64,000 nucleotides of DNA from positions 110,926 through 174,925 of the forward strand of contig NZ_FWFQ01000004.1 of the NCBI RefSeq assembly GCF_900172235.1. The letters are read 5' to 3'. Source of the DNA: Pseudoruegeria aquimaris (GTDB taxonomy: Bacteria > Pseudomonadota > Alphaproteobacteria > Rhodobacterales > Rhodobacteraceae). Below the pieces are notes generated by a model. That model was not told the origin of the DNA, made no database searches, and worked only from the letters and a program-made list of their open reading frames with translations. A program made the position numbers and the translations under genes. Of this stretch, positions 31,037-41,541 are shown piece by piece (position 1 is the first letter of the stretch; every line of letters begins with the position of its first letter).

Positions 31037-31041
31037 GGGGC

Positions 31042-31890
31042 TCAGTCGAGGAAGGCCTTTTCCACCACGTAATGGGCCGGCTTGGAGTTGGCGCCCTCTT
31101 CGAGGCCGTAGCCTTCGAGCAGCTCCTTGATGTCGAGGTTGAAGGCGAGGTTGCCGCAGACCATGGCGCGATCGCTTTCGGGGTTGATCGGCTCCACGCC
31201 GAGATCGCGGAAGACTTCGCCGGAGCGCATCAGATCGGTGATGCGGCCCATCTTGGGGCTCTCTTCGCGGGTCGTCGTGGGGTAGTAGCGGATCTTGTCG
31301 GCGAAGCCTTCGCTGATCAGTTCGGCGAGAAGCTCGTCGTTGCGGATCTCTTCGATCAGCCGGCGGCCGTATTCCAGCTCTCCCACCTCGCGGCAGGTGT
31401 GGGTGATGATGACCTCGTCGTAATCCTCGTAGGTCTGCGGATCGCGCAGCAGCGAGGCGAAGGGGGCGAAGCCGGTGCCGGTGGCGAAGAACCAGATGCG
31501 CTTGCCGGGCAGCAGCGCGTCATGGACCAGCGTGCCCACGGGTTTGGGGCGCAGGATGATCTGATCGCCCGGCTTGATGTGCTGCAGCTTGGAGGTCAGC
31601 GGGCCGTCGGGCACCTTGATCGAGTAGAACTCGAGCTCTTCGTCCCAGCTGGGGGAGGCGATGGAATAGGCGCGCAGCAGCGGCTTCTGCTTGCCGGTCT
31701 TGGGGTCGGGATCGCCCATCAGGCCGATCATCACGAATTCGCCGGAGCGGAAGCGCAGCGAGGCCGGCCGCGTGCAGCGGAAGGAGAAGAGCCTGTCGGT
31801 CCAGTGCTTGACCTCGGTCACGGTCTGGGCGTCGGGCAGGGCGGGAACGGCTTTTGCGGGAGCGTCTTTCACGGGGGTCTGATCTGTCAT
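31042..31890 (-). CDS. fpr: Ferredoxin-NADP reductase
   Basis: Flavoprotein that exchanges electrons between NADPH and ferredoxin or flavodoxin; 282 residues. The FAD motif RAYSIASP and the NADP-binding FFATGTGFAPFASLLRD are present, and the C-terminus matches bacterial FPR subclass enzymes. As last gene of the sulfate-assimilation operon it probably supplies reduced ferredoxin to the ferredoxin-type CysI, since no CysJ is encoded here. It follows the DUF934 gene by 76 bp. Confidence 0.94.
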   Translation of the reverse strand: MTDQTPVKDAPAKAVPALPDAQTVTEVKHWTDRLFSFRCTRPASLRFRSGEFVMIGLMGDPDPKTGKQKPLLRAYSIASPSWDEELEFYSIKVPDGPLTSKLQHIKPGDQIILRPKPVGTLVHDALLPGKRIWFFATGTGFAPFASLLRDPQTYEDYDEVIITHTCREVGELEYGRRLIEEIRNDELLAELISEGFADKIRYYPTTTREESPKMGRITDLMRSGEVFRDLGVEPINPESDRAMVCGNLAFNLDIKELLEGYGLEEGANSKPAHYVVEKAFLD

Positions 31891-31966
31891 GCGGTTTCAG
31901 CGGGGAGAATCCCCCGCCCTCTGTCTGGCTGTGTCTAGAAGATGAGTCGGGAAATGGCGATGCGGC

Positions 31967-32386
31967 CTAGGCCCGCAGGCGGGCCTGGTAGTCGTTGGCC
32001 TGCCAATCGGCGCGGAACAGCCATTCGGCCTCGGGCTGGCGGGCGGCGAGTTCCTCGCTGATCTCCACCTCGTCGAAGCCCACGCGGCGGGCCATGGCGT
32101 ATTGATCGGAGATCACGTGGCCCCTGGCGCGCAGCCGGCCCTGGAAGCCCATCTGGCGCAGCCGCTTGGCGATGGTGAAGCCGCGGCCGTCGGCGAAGGA
32201 GGGGAAATCGACGCGGATCATGTCGATGTCCTGCAGACGGCCTGCGAGCGCGGCCGGATCGCTGTCGGAGGCGAGATCGACGGCGATGGCCGGGGCGGCG
32301 TCATTGGCGGGCAGATCGGCCAGCGGGATGAAGCCCGCCGTCCAGTCCTCGGTGGTGAATCCGGTATCGGTTACGATGACACTCAT
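31967..32386 (-). CDS. DUF934 protein of the sulfate-reduction operon
   Basis: 139-residue DUF934 protein, often annotated as an oxidoreductase likely involved in sulfite reduction. The conserved C-terminal block GRGFTIAKRLRQMGFQGRLR, then GHVISDQYAMARRVGFDEVE, identifies the family. No catalytic residues are established. Its start overlaps the cysH stop (ATGA), so the two are coupled. It accompanies cysI and cysH in many proteobacteria. Confidence 0.9.
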   Translation of the reverse strand: MSVIVTDTGFTTEDWTAGFIPLADLPANDAAPAIAVDLASDSDPAALAGRLQDIDMIRVDFPSFADGRGFTIAKRLRQMGFQGRLRARGHVISDQYAMARRVGFDEVEISEELAARQPEAEWLFRADWQANDYQARLRA

Positions 32387-33127
32387 TGCGTTGCTCCTTG
32401 CGGCCGCGGGCCGCGCACCATGCGGCCATCGACGAAATGGATGCCGCACTCGGTTTTCTCTGTATGGCGCCAGCGACCGGCGCGCTCGTCTTCGCCGGCT
32501 TCCACGGGCGAGGTGCAGGGGGCACAGCCGATGGAAGGGTAGCCCTTGGACACCAGCGGGTGCCGGGGCAGGCGGTTTTCGTCCATGTATTCGCGCACGG
32601 CCTCTTTCGTCCAGTGGGCCAGCGGGTTGACCTTGATCCGCTTGCCGGCCTCGTTCTCGAAGAAATCGAGGGCGGCGCGCTGGCCGGACTGGAAGCGCTT
32701 GCGCCCGGTGATCCAGGCGTCGAACCCTTCGAGAGCGGCATTCAGCGGCGCCGTCTTGCGCAGGGCGCAGCAGGCGTCCGGATCGGATTGGTGCAGCAGG
32801 CCGTCGTTGTCCTTCAGGAAGACCTCGTTGCGGTCCGGGCGGATCACCCGCACGTCCGTCAAGCGCAGCCGTTCGGCCACGTCCTGCTGGTAGGAGAGCG
32901 TCTCGGGGAAAAGCATCTCGGTATCGAGAAACAGCACCGGCGTGTTGCGGTCCATCAGCGAGATCATGTGCAGCAGCACGACGGATTCGGCACCGAAGGA
33001 GGAGACGAGCGCCACCTTGCCGACCTGGCTGTCGTTGAGCGCGCGCTCCAGCACGGCGGTGGCGCTGTGGTGGCGGTAGCGGTCGTTCAGGGCGTTGACC
33101 CGGGTCTGGACCGGGCCGAGGGGGGTA

Positions 33128-33138
<11 letters not shown>
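32383..33138 (-). CDS. cysH: Adenylyl-/phosphoadenylyl-sulfate reductase, iron-sulfur type
   Basis: Thioredoxin-dependent reductase that makes sulfite from activated sulfate; 251 residues. The four cluster cysteines (Cys-Cys in DPDACCALRK and C-x-x-C in IGCAPCTSP) mark the [4Fe-4S] type that usually acts on APS, and the catalytic ECGIHF lies near the C-terminus. SSFGAESVVLLHM is the nucleotide-binding loop. It overlaps the cysI 3' end by 11 bases and the DUF934 start by four. Confidence 0.94.
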
Positions 33139-34797
<1,659 letters not shown>

Positions 34798-34798
<1 letters not shown>

Positions 34799-35106
34799 CA
34801 GGCTTGCTCCGCTGCTTCTTGCTTGCCGTGGAAATAGTTGGAGGGGCCGGTGGCGCGGAACGCCTCGCGGAAATGCGCCGGCACCGGGCCGGTTTCACCC
34901 GGCTCCGCATCGGCGAGGTAGGCCCCCACCACGCGGCCGGTCTGCGCGGCGGCGAAGGAGAGGCGCTCGTCGGCCTCCTCGGGGATCGTGAACAGCGCCG
35001 CCTCGGAGAGCTTGCGCGTCCAGGTGCCGTCGTCGGTCAGGTAAACGACGTCGCCTTCGATCAGGTCGTTGGCGGTCACGACTTTGGGCGTGAACTTGCG
35101 GGCCAT
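34798..35106 (-). CDS. DUF2849 protein between cysG and cysI
   Basis: 102-residue DUF2849 protein (MARKFTPKVVTANDLIEGDV, then VYLTDDGTW). The family is found almost only in alphaproteobacterial sulfite-reductase operons, and its function is unknown. It has no signal peptide, membrane helix or cysteine pair. Its start overlaps the cysG stop and its stop overlaps the cysI start, so it is tightly coupled to both and probably assists siroheme transfer or sulfite-reductase assembly. That role is an inference. Confidence 0.88.
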
Positions 35107-36515
35107 CAGGCGAATTCCTTCTTCTTCAGTGTCTCGGTGGCGGCCAGGGCCGCGCGCGGCGCGAGGCCGTAAAAGGTGAGGGCCGGGCCGGTGACATCGG
35201 CGGCGGCCAGATCCTGCGGCAGGGCCGACAGCGTGGTGGCGATCACCCGCTGCGCGGGCTGCGAAATGTTCTCGATGACGGTGACGGGGGTGTCACCGGA
35301 GGCGCCGTGCATCAGCAGCCGGCCCTGCAGGAAGCGCGCGGCGCGCTTGCCCATGTAGATGGCGGCCACTTCGCCGGGCCGGGCCAGCGCGGCCCAGTCC
35401 TGCTCGGCGAAGCCTTCCATGTCGTGGCCCGTAAGCAGGCGCACGGAAGCGTTGCGGCCCCGCTGCGTCAGGCTCTGGCCGATGGCGGCCACCCCGGCGG
35501 AGGCCGCGGTGATGCCCGGCACGATGCGGTAGGAGAGGCCGGCCTTGGTGACGGCCTCGAGCTCTTCGTCCAGCCGCCCGAAGACGGTGGCATCGCCGGA
35601 TTTCAGCCGCACGACCTGGGCGCCCGCGGATGCATGGGCCACGATCAGCGCGTTGATCTCGGACTGCGGCATGGAGGCGCCGAAGCCCGTCTTGCCGGTT
35701 TCGATGATGGTGGCTTCGCGGCGGGCCAGTTCGAGGATTTCGGCCGGCACGAGGCGGTCGTGCAGCACGACGTCGGCCGCGTCCAGCGCCTTGCGGGCCT
35801 TCAGGGTGAGCAGTTCGGGATCGCCGGGGCCGGCGCCCACGAAATCCACGTGGCCCTTGCGGGTGGTCGCGGCGAGATGCGCCTCCAGCAGGCCTTCAAG
35901 CGCGGCCTGCGCGCCATCTTCCCCGGCCTCTTCCAGCGCCGCAGGGCCGGCGCCGAAGTAGTAGTCGGCCCAGAAATCGCGGCGCCTGCGGCCGAAGGGC
36001 AGGCTTTCCACGCGGGCGCGGAAGGCCTTGCCGATGCGCGCCAGAGCGCCGAGGCGCGCCGGGAGGGCGGCTTCCAGATCGCGCTTGATGGCGCGCGCCA
36101 GGACGGGCGCGGCGCCTTCGGTGCCGATGGCGACGGTCACCGGGTCGCGGTCCACGATGGCGGGCGTGATGAAGGCGCTGGCGTCGAGGTTGTCCACGAT
36201 GTTGACGAGGGCGCCGTCGGCTTGTGCGAGCTTCGCCACGCGGGCGTCCTCGGCGTCATCCTCGTTGGCGGCGTAGAAAAGCGCCGCGCAGAGCGCATCG
36301 CCGGCTTCCAGCGGGCGGCGGATCAGGGTAAGGCGGCCCTCCGCGGCCCAGGCCTCGATCTCGGGCGCCGGGGTGGCGGCGAAGACGCTGATCCGGCCCT
36401 CGGTCTTGAGCAGCAGGCGCAGCTTGGCCAGCGCAGCCGCACCCCCGCCCGAAAGGACGATGCGGCGGCCCGAAACGGCCAGGAAGATCGGAAAATGCTG
36501 CACGGGGGCACTCAC
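35106..36515 (-). CDS. cysG: Siroheme synthase CysG
   Basis: Trifunctional enzyme making siroheme for CysI; 469 residues. The N-terminal precorrin-2 dehydrogenase/ferrochelatase domain starts FPIFLAVSGRRIVLSGGGAA, and the C-terminal uroporphyrinogen III methyltransferase domain starts VDFVGAGPGDPELLTLKARK. I chose GTG at 36515 (MSAPVQHFPIFL in translation); the frame is open much further upstream across the divergent Lrp promoter, which is unlikely to be coding. First gene of the cys operon. Confidence 0.9.
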   Translation of the reverse strand: MSAPVQHFPIFLAVSGRRIVLSGGGAAALAKLRLLLKTEGRISVFAATPAPEIEAWAAEGRLTLIRRPLEAGDALCAALFYAANEDDAEDARVAKLAQADGALVNIVDNLDASAFITPAIVDRDPVTVAIGTEGAAPVLARAIKRDLEAALPARLGALARIGKAFRARVESLPFGRRRRDFWADYYFGAGPAALEEAGEDGAQAALEGLLEAHLAATTRKGHVDFVGAGPGDPELLTLKARKALDAADVVLHDRLVPAEILELARREATIIETGKTGFGASMPQSEINALIVAHASAGAQVVRLKSGDATVFGRLDEELEAVTKAGLSYRIVPGITAASAGVAAIGQSLTQRGRNASVRLLTGHDMEGFAEQDWAALARPGEVAAIYMGKRAARFLQGRLLMHGASGDTPVTVIENISQPAQRVIATTLSALPQDLAAADVTGPALTFYGLAPRAALAATETLKKKEFA

Positions 36516-36546
36516 TGTTTGGGTTTCTGCGGTGCAATATAGGATA

Positions 36547-36562
36547 TTTTCCCGATATTTGG
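36547..36562 (-). promoter_or_regulatory. Candidate Lrp-type site, cysG side
   Basis: TTTTCCCGATATTTGG on the plus strand, in the divergent cysG/lrp promoter region. Its reverse complement (CCAAATATCGGGAAAA) closely matches the site at 36624-36641 on the opposite strand. Confidence 0.45.
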
Positions 36563-36623
36563 CCATTGGCGCTTGCGAATAAGGATGAATGTTCCGATAT
36601 TGCGCGGCGAGAAAGCACATATT

Positions 36624-36641
36624 CCAAAATTTCGGGGAAAA
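36624..36641 (+). promoter_or_regulatory. Candidate Lrp-type site, lrp side
   Basis: CCAAAATTTCGGGGAAAA just upstream of the lrp ribosome-binding site. It is paired with the inverted, similar sequence at 36547-36562. Both lie in an AT-rich island unlike the surrounding DNA. Confidence 0.45.
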
Positions 36642-36645
36642 CAGG

Positions 36646-37107
36646 ATGTCCGTCCGGCTGGATGAAATTGACAGGAAAATTCTTGGCGAGCTGCAGCGCG
36701 ATGCGAGCCAGTCACTGGATGAAATCGCGCGGAAGGTCGGCTCCTCCAAGACGCCGGTGTGGAACCGGATCCGCAAGCTGAAGGAGGGCGGAATCATCCG
36801 CCAGCAGACGGTGTTTCTGGACGCGGAGGCGCTTGGGTTCGAGGCCTGTTTCTTCGTGCTGATCCGCACCAGCGAGCATGAGGCGGAGTGGCAGCAGAAG
36901 TTCCTGAAAGCGCTGAAGGAACGCCCCGAGGTGCAGGAGGCGCACCGGCTGGCGGGCGACATCGACTACATCCTGAAAGTGCGGGTGAAGAATGCGCGCG
37001 CTTACGATGAGTTCTACCAGGCGCTGATCAGCGAGGTGCGGATCTATAACGTGACCGCGCTTCTTTCGATGGAAGAGCTGAAATCGACGACGATGCTGCC
37101 GCTGTAG
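36646..37107 (+). CDS. Lrp/AsnC-family regulator of the cys operon
   Basis: 153-residue transcription factor. It has an N-terminal winged-helix domain (LDEIDRKILGELQRDASQSL, then SSKTPVWNRIRKLKEGGII) and a C-terminal RAM ligand-binding domain (TSEHEAEWQQKFLKALKERP onward). It is divergent from cysG with 130 bp between the starts, so it probably controls both itself and sulfate assimilation in response to an amino acid such as cysteine or methionine. The ligand is inferred. The ATG at 36646 has AACAGG upstream. Confidence 0.9.
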   Translation: MSVRLDEIDRKILGELQRDASQSLDEIARKVGSSKTPVWNRIRKLKEGGIIRQQTVFLDAEALGFEACFFVLIRTSEHEAEWQQKFLKALKERPEVQEAHRLAGDIDYILKVRVKNARAYDEFYQALISEVRIYNVTALLSMEELKSTTMLPL

Positions 37108-37118
37108 CTAAGAGATGA

Positions 37119-37183
37119 GGGCAGCGCCCGACCCGGGGTGGGTGCTGAAAGCGCCCGCCCATGGGGCGGGTCGGGCGCTGCCC
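37119..37183. terminator. Large inverted repeat between lrp and the P450 gene
   Basis: A 16-bp perfect inverted repeat (37119-37134 with 37168-37183, GGGCAGCGCCCGACCC type) encloses a smaller CCCGCCC/GGGCGGG hairpin. It lies between convergent genes and probably acts as a bidirectional terminator. It lacks a T run. Confidence 0.6.
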
Positions 37184-37204
37184 GGCGTGCCGCCGGGCGA
37201 GGTG

Positions 37205-38377
37205 TTAGATTTCGACCCGCAGCGATTTCAGCCCATGGAAGTGATAGACATTCGCGTATTCCGGCGGTGCCGCCAGCCGCAGGTCGGGGCAGCGTTCCCA
37301 GAGGATCGGCAGGGCGATCTGCAACTCCAGCCGCGCCAAGGGCGCGCCAACACAGAAATGCGCCCCCGCGCCGAAGCTCGTGTTGGCCACCAGCGGGCGG
37401 GCCGCATCGAAGCGCGCCGGATCCTGGTAGGCGGCAGGATCCCGGTTGGCGGCGGCCAGCAGGCAGGCGACCTGATCACCCGGCTGGATCACGTGGCCCG
37501 AAAGCTCCACCGGCTCATAGGCCCAGCGGGTGAACATGTGCAGCGGCGGATCGAAGCGCAGGATCTCCTCGGTGATCGCTTCTGCACTTTCAGTCGTGGG
37601 CACAACCCCTTCTTCCAGAAGGGTTTTCACGCCATTTCCGAGGGAGTGGACGGTGGCCTCGTGGCCGGCGTTCAGAAGCAGGATGCAGGTGGTGATCAAC
37701 TCGTCGGTCGAGAGCGTCTCGCCGTCTTCCTCGGCGGCGATCAGGTGGCTGATCAGATCATCCGCAGGCCGCCCGCGCCGGGCCTCCACGTAGCCGCGCA
37801 TGAAGTCCACGAAGGCTTCCGTGGCGGCCACGGCCTCGGCTTCGTCCGCCGCCGTGCGCCCGGCCTGGTACATCTTCACCATGGCGTTGGACCAGCGCAG
37901 CAGATCCTCCTTGCGCTCCTCCGGCACCCCCAAGAGCCGCGCGATGATGATCACCGGCACCTGCGTGGCATAGGCCGACAGAAGCTCCACCTCGCCGGGC
38001 GGAAAATCGTCGATCAGCTGATGGCACAGCGCCGCGATCTCCGGCCCCAGCGCCTTGATCCGGCGCGAGGTGAAGGCGCGCAGCACCAGCCGGCGCAGGC
38101 GGGTGTGGCGCGGAGCCTCGAGCTCCAGCATGGAGTGGGCTTCCACGTCGTAGAAGGGCTGCAGATGCTCCGGGATCGGGTTGCGCCGGCCTTCCGGCAC
38201 CTCGCGCCCCAGCCGGCGGTCGCGCAGCAGCATGTTCACCGCCGCGTGGCCGGTGGCGCAGACCATGCCGTAATCTTCCCAGAAAAACAGATCGCCCCCG
38301 GCGCGGGTGCGCTCGTAGAACGGGTAGGGGTTCTGGACGAAATCGGGATCGGTGGGGGATTGGTGCAGGTGTTCCAT
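37205..38377 (-). CDS. Cytochrome P450
   Basis: 390-residue soluble bacterial P450 monooxygenase. The heme-ligand loop FGAGAHFCVGAPLAR (Cys near residue 341), the K-helix ExxR (EEILR) and the I-helix oxygen-activation motif LLNAGHEATVHSLG are intact. I prefer ATG 38377; a GTG three codons upstream is also possible. It stands alone: no ferredoxin or ferredoxin reductase is directly adjacent, although fpr lies 5 kb away. The substrate is unknown, and the sequence fits the broad CYP107/109-like group of class I bacterial P450s. Confidence 0.92.
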   Translation of the reverse strand: MEHLHQSPTDPDFVQNPYPFYERTRAGGDLFFWEDYGMVCATGHAAVNMLLRDRRLGREVPEGRRNPIPEHLQPFYDVEAHSMLELEAPRHTRLRRLVLRAFTSRRIKALGPEIAALCHQLIDDFPPGEVELLSAYATQVPVIIIARLLGVPEERKEDLLRWSNAMVKMYQAGRTAADEAEAVAATEAFVDFMRGYVEARRGRPADDLISHLIAAEEDGETLSTDELITTCILLLNAGHEATVHSLGNGVKTLLEEGVVPTTESAEAITEEILRFDPPLHMFTRWAYEPVELSGHVIQPGDQVACLLAAANRDPAAYQDPARFDAARPLVANTSFGAGAHFCVGAPLARLELQIALPILWERCPDLRLAAPPEYANVYHFHGLKSLRVEI

Positions 38378-38468
38378 CGGCCGCACTCAAGCCAAAGACG
38401 CTTCCCAATGCAAGCGGTGAAACGTAACCTGAGCGCCAACCCGAACGTGCGAGAGGCGTGGAGAAGAG

Positions 38469-40256
38469 ATGTCGCGGCGGCCCATCGCCATCCTGTTGTT
38501 CATCCTGGCCGTGGCGCTGCTGTCGGGCGGGGTGTGGTGGGTGTCCTTCACCACGGCGCTGCAGCCGATCGCGGATCGCGGCCGGGCGGACCTTTCGCTG
38601 GCCGCCGACAGGCTGGTGGGCGAGTTGCAGCGCTTCCGGCAGGTGGCGGTGCTGCTGGCCGATCATCCGGACCTCGCCCCGCTGCTGGCGCAGGGGCAGG
38701 GGCAGGCCCGCGCGCGCTCGGTCCTGCTGCGCACCTCCGACAAGGTGGGCACGCTCGAAATCCTGCTCGCCGACGCCGAGGGCGCGGTTCTGGCCTCCTC
38801 CAGCGACGCTCCGACGGCCAGCGTGACGGGGCAGCCCCATTTCCAGCGCGCGATGCAGGGCGCGATCGGCAGCTACCACACCCGCCTGAACGAAACGGGG
38901 CAGCGGGTCTTCTCCTTCGCGGTGCCCGTTTTCGTGGGGGGCGAAGTGGCCGGCGCGGTGATCGTGGACGTGGACATGGAGGCGGTGGAGGAAAGCGACT
39001 GGCGCGGCGATCCGCAGGCGATCTACTTCACCGACGAGGCCGGGGTGGTCTTCGTTTCGAACCGCTCCGAGCTGCTGCTGCGTCGCCAGTCCGGCGCCGG
39101 GGCGTTGCCGCCGGCCGCGCTCGGCTACCTGCCCTCCACCCTGCAGCCGTTCTTTTCGCACCGTGCGTTGCGGATCGGCGATCTGGAGCTGTGGTTCGTG
39201 GATGCGGGCCGCTACATCCCGGCGCGGGCGCTGCATTTCTCCCAGCCGCTGCCGGTGATCGGGATGACGGGGGAGGTGCTCATCAGCACGGCGCAGGCCG
39301 AGCGCATCGCGGGGTTGCAGGCGGCCTTCGCCGCGGCCCTCAGCTTTGCCTTCGGGGCCTTGCTGTTCCTGGCGGCGGAGCGGCGGCGGGCGTTGAGCGA
39401 GAAGCTTGAGATCGAGGCGCGGGCCAATGCGGTTCTGGAGGCGCGCGTTGAGGCGCGCACGCGTGAACTTTCCGATGTAAACCGTTCCCTTAGAAGGGAA
39501 ATCGCCGAGCGAGAAGAGGCGGAGGCCGCGCTGAAGAAGGCCCAGGCGGATCTGGTGCAGGCGGGCAAGCTGTCCGCGCTTGGCAAGATGAGCGCGGGGA
39601 TCAGCCACGAGTTGAACCAGCCGCTGATGGCGATCCAGAATTTCGCCGCCAACGCCGAGACCTTCCTTGAGCGCGGCAACACCGAGGTGGCCGCGAGCAA
39701 CCTGGCGCGGATCTCCGATCTCGCGCGGCGCATGGGCCGCATCATCAAGAACCTGCGCGCCTTCGCGCGCCAGGAAAGCGAGCCGATCAGCGATGTGGAC
39801 ATCGTTTCGGTGGTGGATGCGGCGCTCGAAGTGGCCCACGCCCGGCTGCACCAGCTCGGCGTCACGGTGGACTGGGCGCCGCCGCCGGCGCCGGTGAAGG
39901 TGCGCGGCGGGGAGGTGCGGTTGCAACAGGTGGTGCTCAACCTCGTCTCCAATGCCGCCGACGCGATGGAGCGCGCGCCCGAGAAGCGCCTGCTGATCGA
40001 ACTGGCCCGCGAGGGCGGCAAGGTGCGGCTGACGGTGCGCGACACCGGCCCCGGGATCGACGATCCGGGCAAGATCTTCGATCCCTTCTACTCCACCAAG
40101 GAGGTGGGCCATTCCGAGGGCATGGGGCTGGGGCTTTCCATTTCCTACGGGCTGGTGCAGAGCTTCGGCGGCGAGATCCGGGGGCGCAACCACCCCGAGG
40201 GCGGGGCGGTGTTCACCGTGGAGCTGACGGCGAGCGGAATGGAGCAGGTGGCATGA
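38469..40256 (+). CDS. DctB-like sensor histidine kinase
   Basis: 595-residue membrane kinase. Residues 9-27 form the first membrane helix, residues 30-275 a periplasmic double-PAS (dCACHE-like) sensor, and a second helix lies near residue 290 (AALSFAFGALLFLAAE). A coiled coil (EARTRELSDVNRSLRREIAE) leads to the dimerisation domain with phospho-acceptor His380 (GISHELNQPL) and the HATPase domain (NLVSNAADAM, DTGPGIDDPGKIFDPFYSTK). It overlaps the regulator gene (ATGA) and precedes dctPQM, so it likely senses C4-dicarboxylates or a related organic acid. Confidence 0.9.
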   Translation: MSRRPIAILLFILAVALLSGGVWWVSFTTALQPIADRGRADLSLAADRLVGELQRFRQVAVLLADHPDLAPLLAQGQGQARARSVLLRTSDKVGTLEILLADAEGAVLASSSDAPTASVTGQPHFQRAMQGAIGSYHTRLNETGQRVFSFAVPVFVGGEVAGAVIVDVDMEAVEESDWRGDPQAIYFTDEAGVVFVSNRSELLLRRQSGAGALPPAALGYLPSTLQPFFSHRALRIGDLELWFVDAGRYIPARALHFSQPLPVIGMTGEVLISTAQAERIAGLQAAFAAALSFAFGALLFLAAERRRALSEKLEIEARANAVLEARVEARTRELSDVNRSLRREIAEREEAEAALKKAQADLVQAGKLSALGKMSAGISHELNQPLMAIQNFAANAETFLERGNTEVAASNLARISDLARRMGRIIKNLRAFARQESEPISDVDIVSVVDAALEVAHARLHQLGVTVDWAPPPAPVKVRGGEVRLQQVVLNLVSNAADAMERAPEKRLLIELAREGGKVRLTVRDTGPGIDDPGKIFDPFYSTKEVGHSEGMGLGLSISYGLVQSFGGEIRGRNHPEGGAVFTVELTASGMEQVA

Positions 40257-41476
40257 TAGAACGGGTTCTGCTGGTGGACGACGACGCCTCCGTGCGCGAA
40301 GCGCTCGGCCAGACGCTGGAACTGGCGGAGCTTCGGCCCACGCTGGCGGGCAGTTTCATCGAGGCGAAGGATCACATCGTGCCCGGTTTCGAAGGGGTGG
40401 TGATCTCCGACATCCGAATGCCCGGCAAGGATGGATTCGCCCTTCTGGAGCACGCACGCAAGGTGGATCCGGATCTGCCGGTGATCCTGCTCACCGGCGA
40501 GGGCGACATCCCGATGGCGGTGCGGGGGATCAGCGCCGGGGCCTTCGATTTCCTTGAAAAACCCTGCGCGCCCAAGGATTTGCTGGCCGTCGTCGAGAAG
40601 GCGATCAAGACGCGGGCTCTGGTGCTGGAGAACCGCCGTCTGCGCCAGCAGCTTCAGGCGGGCGATGCGGCCTCGCGGATGCTGTTCGGCGATTCCCCGC
40701 AGGCCGAGGATCTTCGGGCGCGGGTGCGCGCCGCCGCCGCCGCCAATGCCGAAGTTCTTGTGACGGGCGAGCACGGGGCCGGAACGTCCAAGGTCGCCGA
40801 GGTGATCCACCTGCTGTCGGACCGCGCGATGCGCCCCTTCCGCAAGCACGCGGCGGCCTCGCTGGGGCCGGCCGCGCTGAAGGAGGCCTTCACGGCGGCC
40901 GAGTCCGGCTCGCTCTTTCTCGACGAGATCGCGGCGCTGCCGGCGGACAGCCAGTTCACCCTGCTGGAGCTTCTGGACGAGCCGGAGGCGCCGCGGCTGA
41001 TCGCCGGCACCTACAAGTCCCTGGCCGAGGAGGTGGCGGCCGGCCGGTTCAACCCCGATCTCTTCTACCGGCTGGACTTGCTGCGCGTGCGCATTCCGGC
41101 GCTGCGCGAGCGGCCCGAGGACATCCCGGTGCTTTTCCGGCACTACGTGGCGATCGCCTGCGAGCAGGCCGCGCTGCCGCTGCCCGAGATCCCGCAGGAA
41201 CTGCTGTCGCGCCTGATGGCGCAGGACTGGCCCGGCAACGCGCGCGCCCTGATGAACGCCGCGATGCGCTTCGCCATGGGATTGGGGGACGAGGAAACCG
41301 AGGCCGACATGGGGCTGGCGGAGCGGATGGCAAAGGTCGAGCGCTCCTTCCTCGTGGAGGCGCTGCGGCGGGAGGCGGGCAACGCCACGGGCGCGGCGCG
41401 GGCGCTGAAACTGCCCCGCAAGACCTTCTACGACAAGCTCGCAAAACACGGGATTCGCCCCGAGGACTACCGGTAA
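40253..41476 (+). CDS. DctD-like response regulator lacking GAFTGA
   Basis: 407-residue NtrC-family regulator. The receiver domain carries phospho-acceptor Asp53 (VISDIRMPG). The AAA+ domain is shortened: Walker A reads TGEHGAGTSK instead of GESGTGKE, the GAFTGA sigma54-contact loop is absent, but Walker B GSLFLDEI is kept. A FIS-type helix-turn-helix lies at the end (ATGAARALKLPRKTFYDKLA). Without GAFTGA it is unlikely to activate sigma54 and may work with sigma70, as R. capsulatus NtrC does. It likely regulates dctPQM, 272 bp downstream. Confidence 0.88.
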   Translation: MIERVLLVDDDASVREALGQTLELAELRPTLAGSFIEAKDHIVPGFEGVVISDIRMPGKDGFALLEHARKVDPDLPVILLTGEGDIPMAVRGISAGAFDFLEKPCAPKDLLAVVEKAIKTRALVLENRRLRQQLQAGDAASRMLFGDSPQAEDLRARVRAAAAANAEVLVTGEHGAGTSKVAEVIHLLSDRAMRPFRKHAAASLGPAALKEAFTAAESGSLFLDEIAALPADSQFTLLELLDEPEAPRLIAGTYKSLAEEVAAGRFNPDLFYRLDLLRVRIPALRERPEDIPVLFRHYVAIACEQAALPLPEIPQELLSRLMAQDWPGNARALMNAAMRFAMGLGDEETEADMGLAERMAKVERSFLVEALRREAGNATGAARALKLPRKTFYDKLAKHGIRPEDYR

Positions 41477-41486
41477 CGCTAACGGC

Positions 41487-41502
41487 GCGAATCGCGATTC
41501 GC
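41487..41502. promoter_or_regulatory. 16-bp perfect palindrome downstream of dctD-like gene
   Basis: GCGAATCGCGATTCGC has no spacer and lies three bases before the GCAC-starting operator below. It may be a separate protein-binding site; it cannot form a usual hairpin loop. Confidence 0.4.
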
Positions 41503-41504
41503 CC

Positions 41505-41530
41505 GCACTGTGCGGAAATCCGCACAGTGC
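41505..41530. promoter_or_regulatory. Primary operator for the DctD-like regulator (predicted)
   Basis: Perfect 12-bp inverted arms (GCACTGTGCGGA and its complement) are separated by two bases. The core TGTGCGGAAATCCGCACA resembles activator sites upstream of dicarboxylate transport genes (from memory). It lies about 220 bp upstream of dctP. The two-base spacer makes an RNA hairpin unlikely, so a DNA-binding site is favoured. Confidence 0.65.
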
Positions 41531-41541
41531 TCGGTGCTGCC

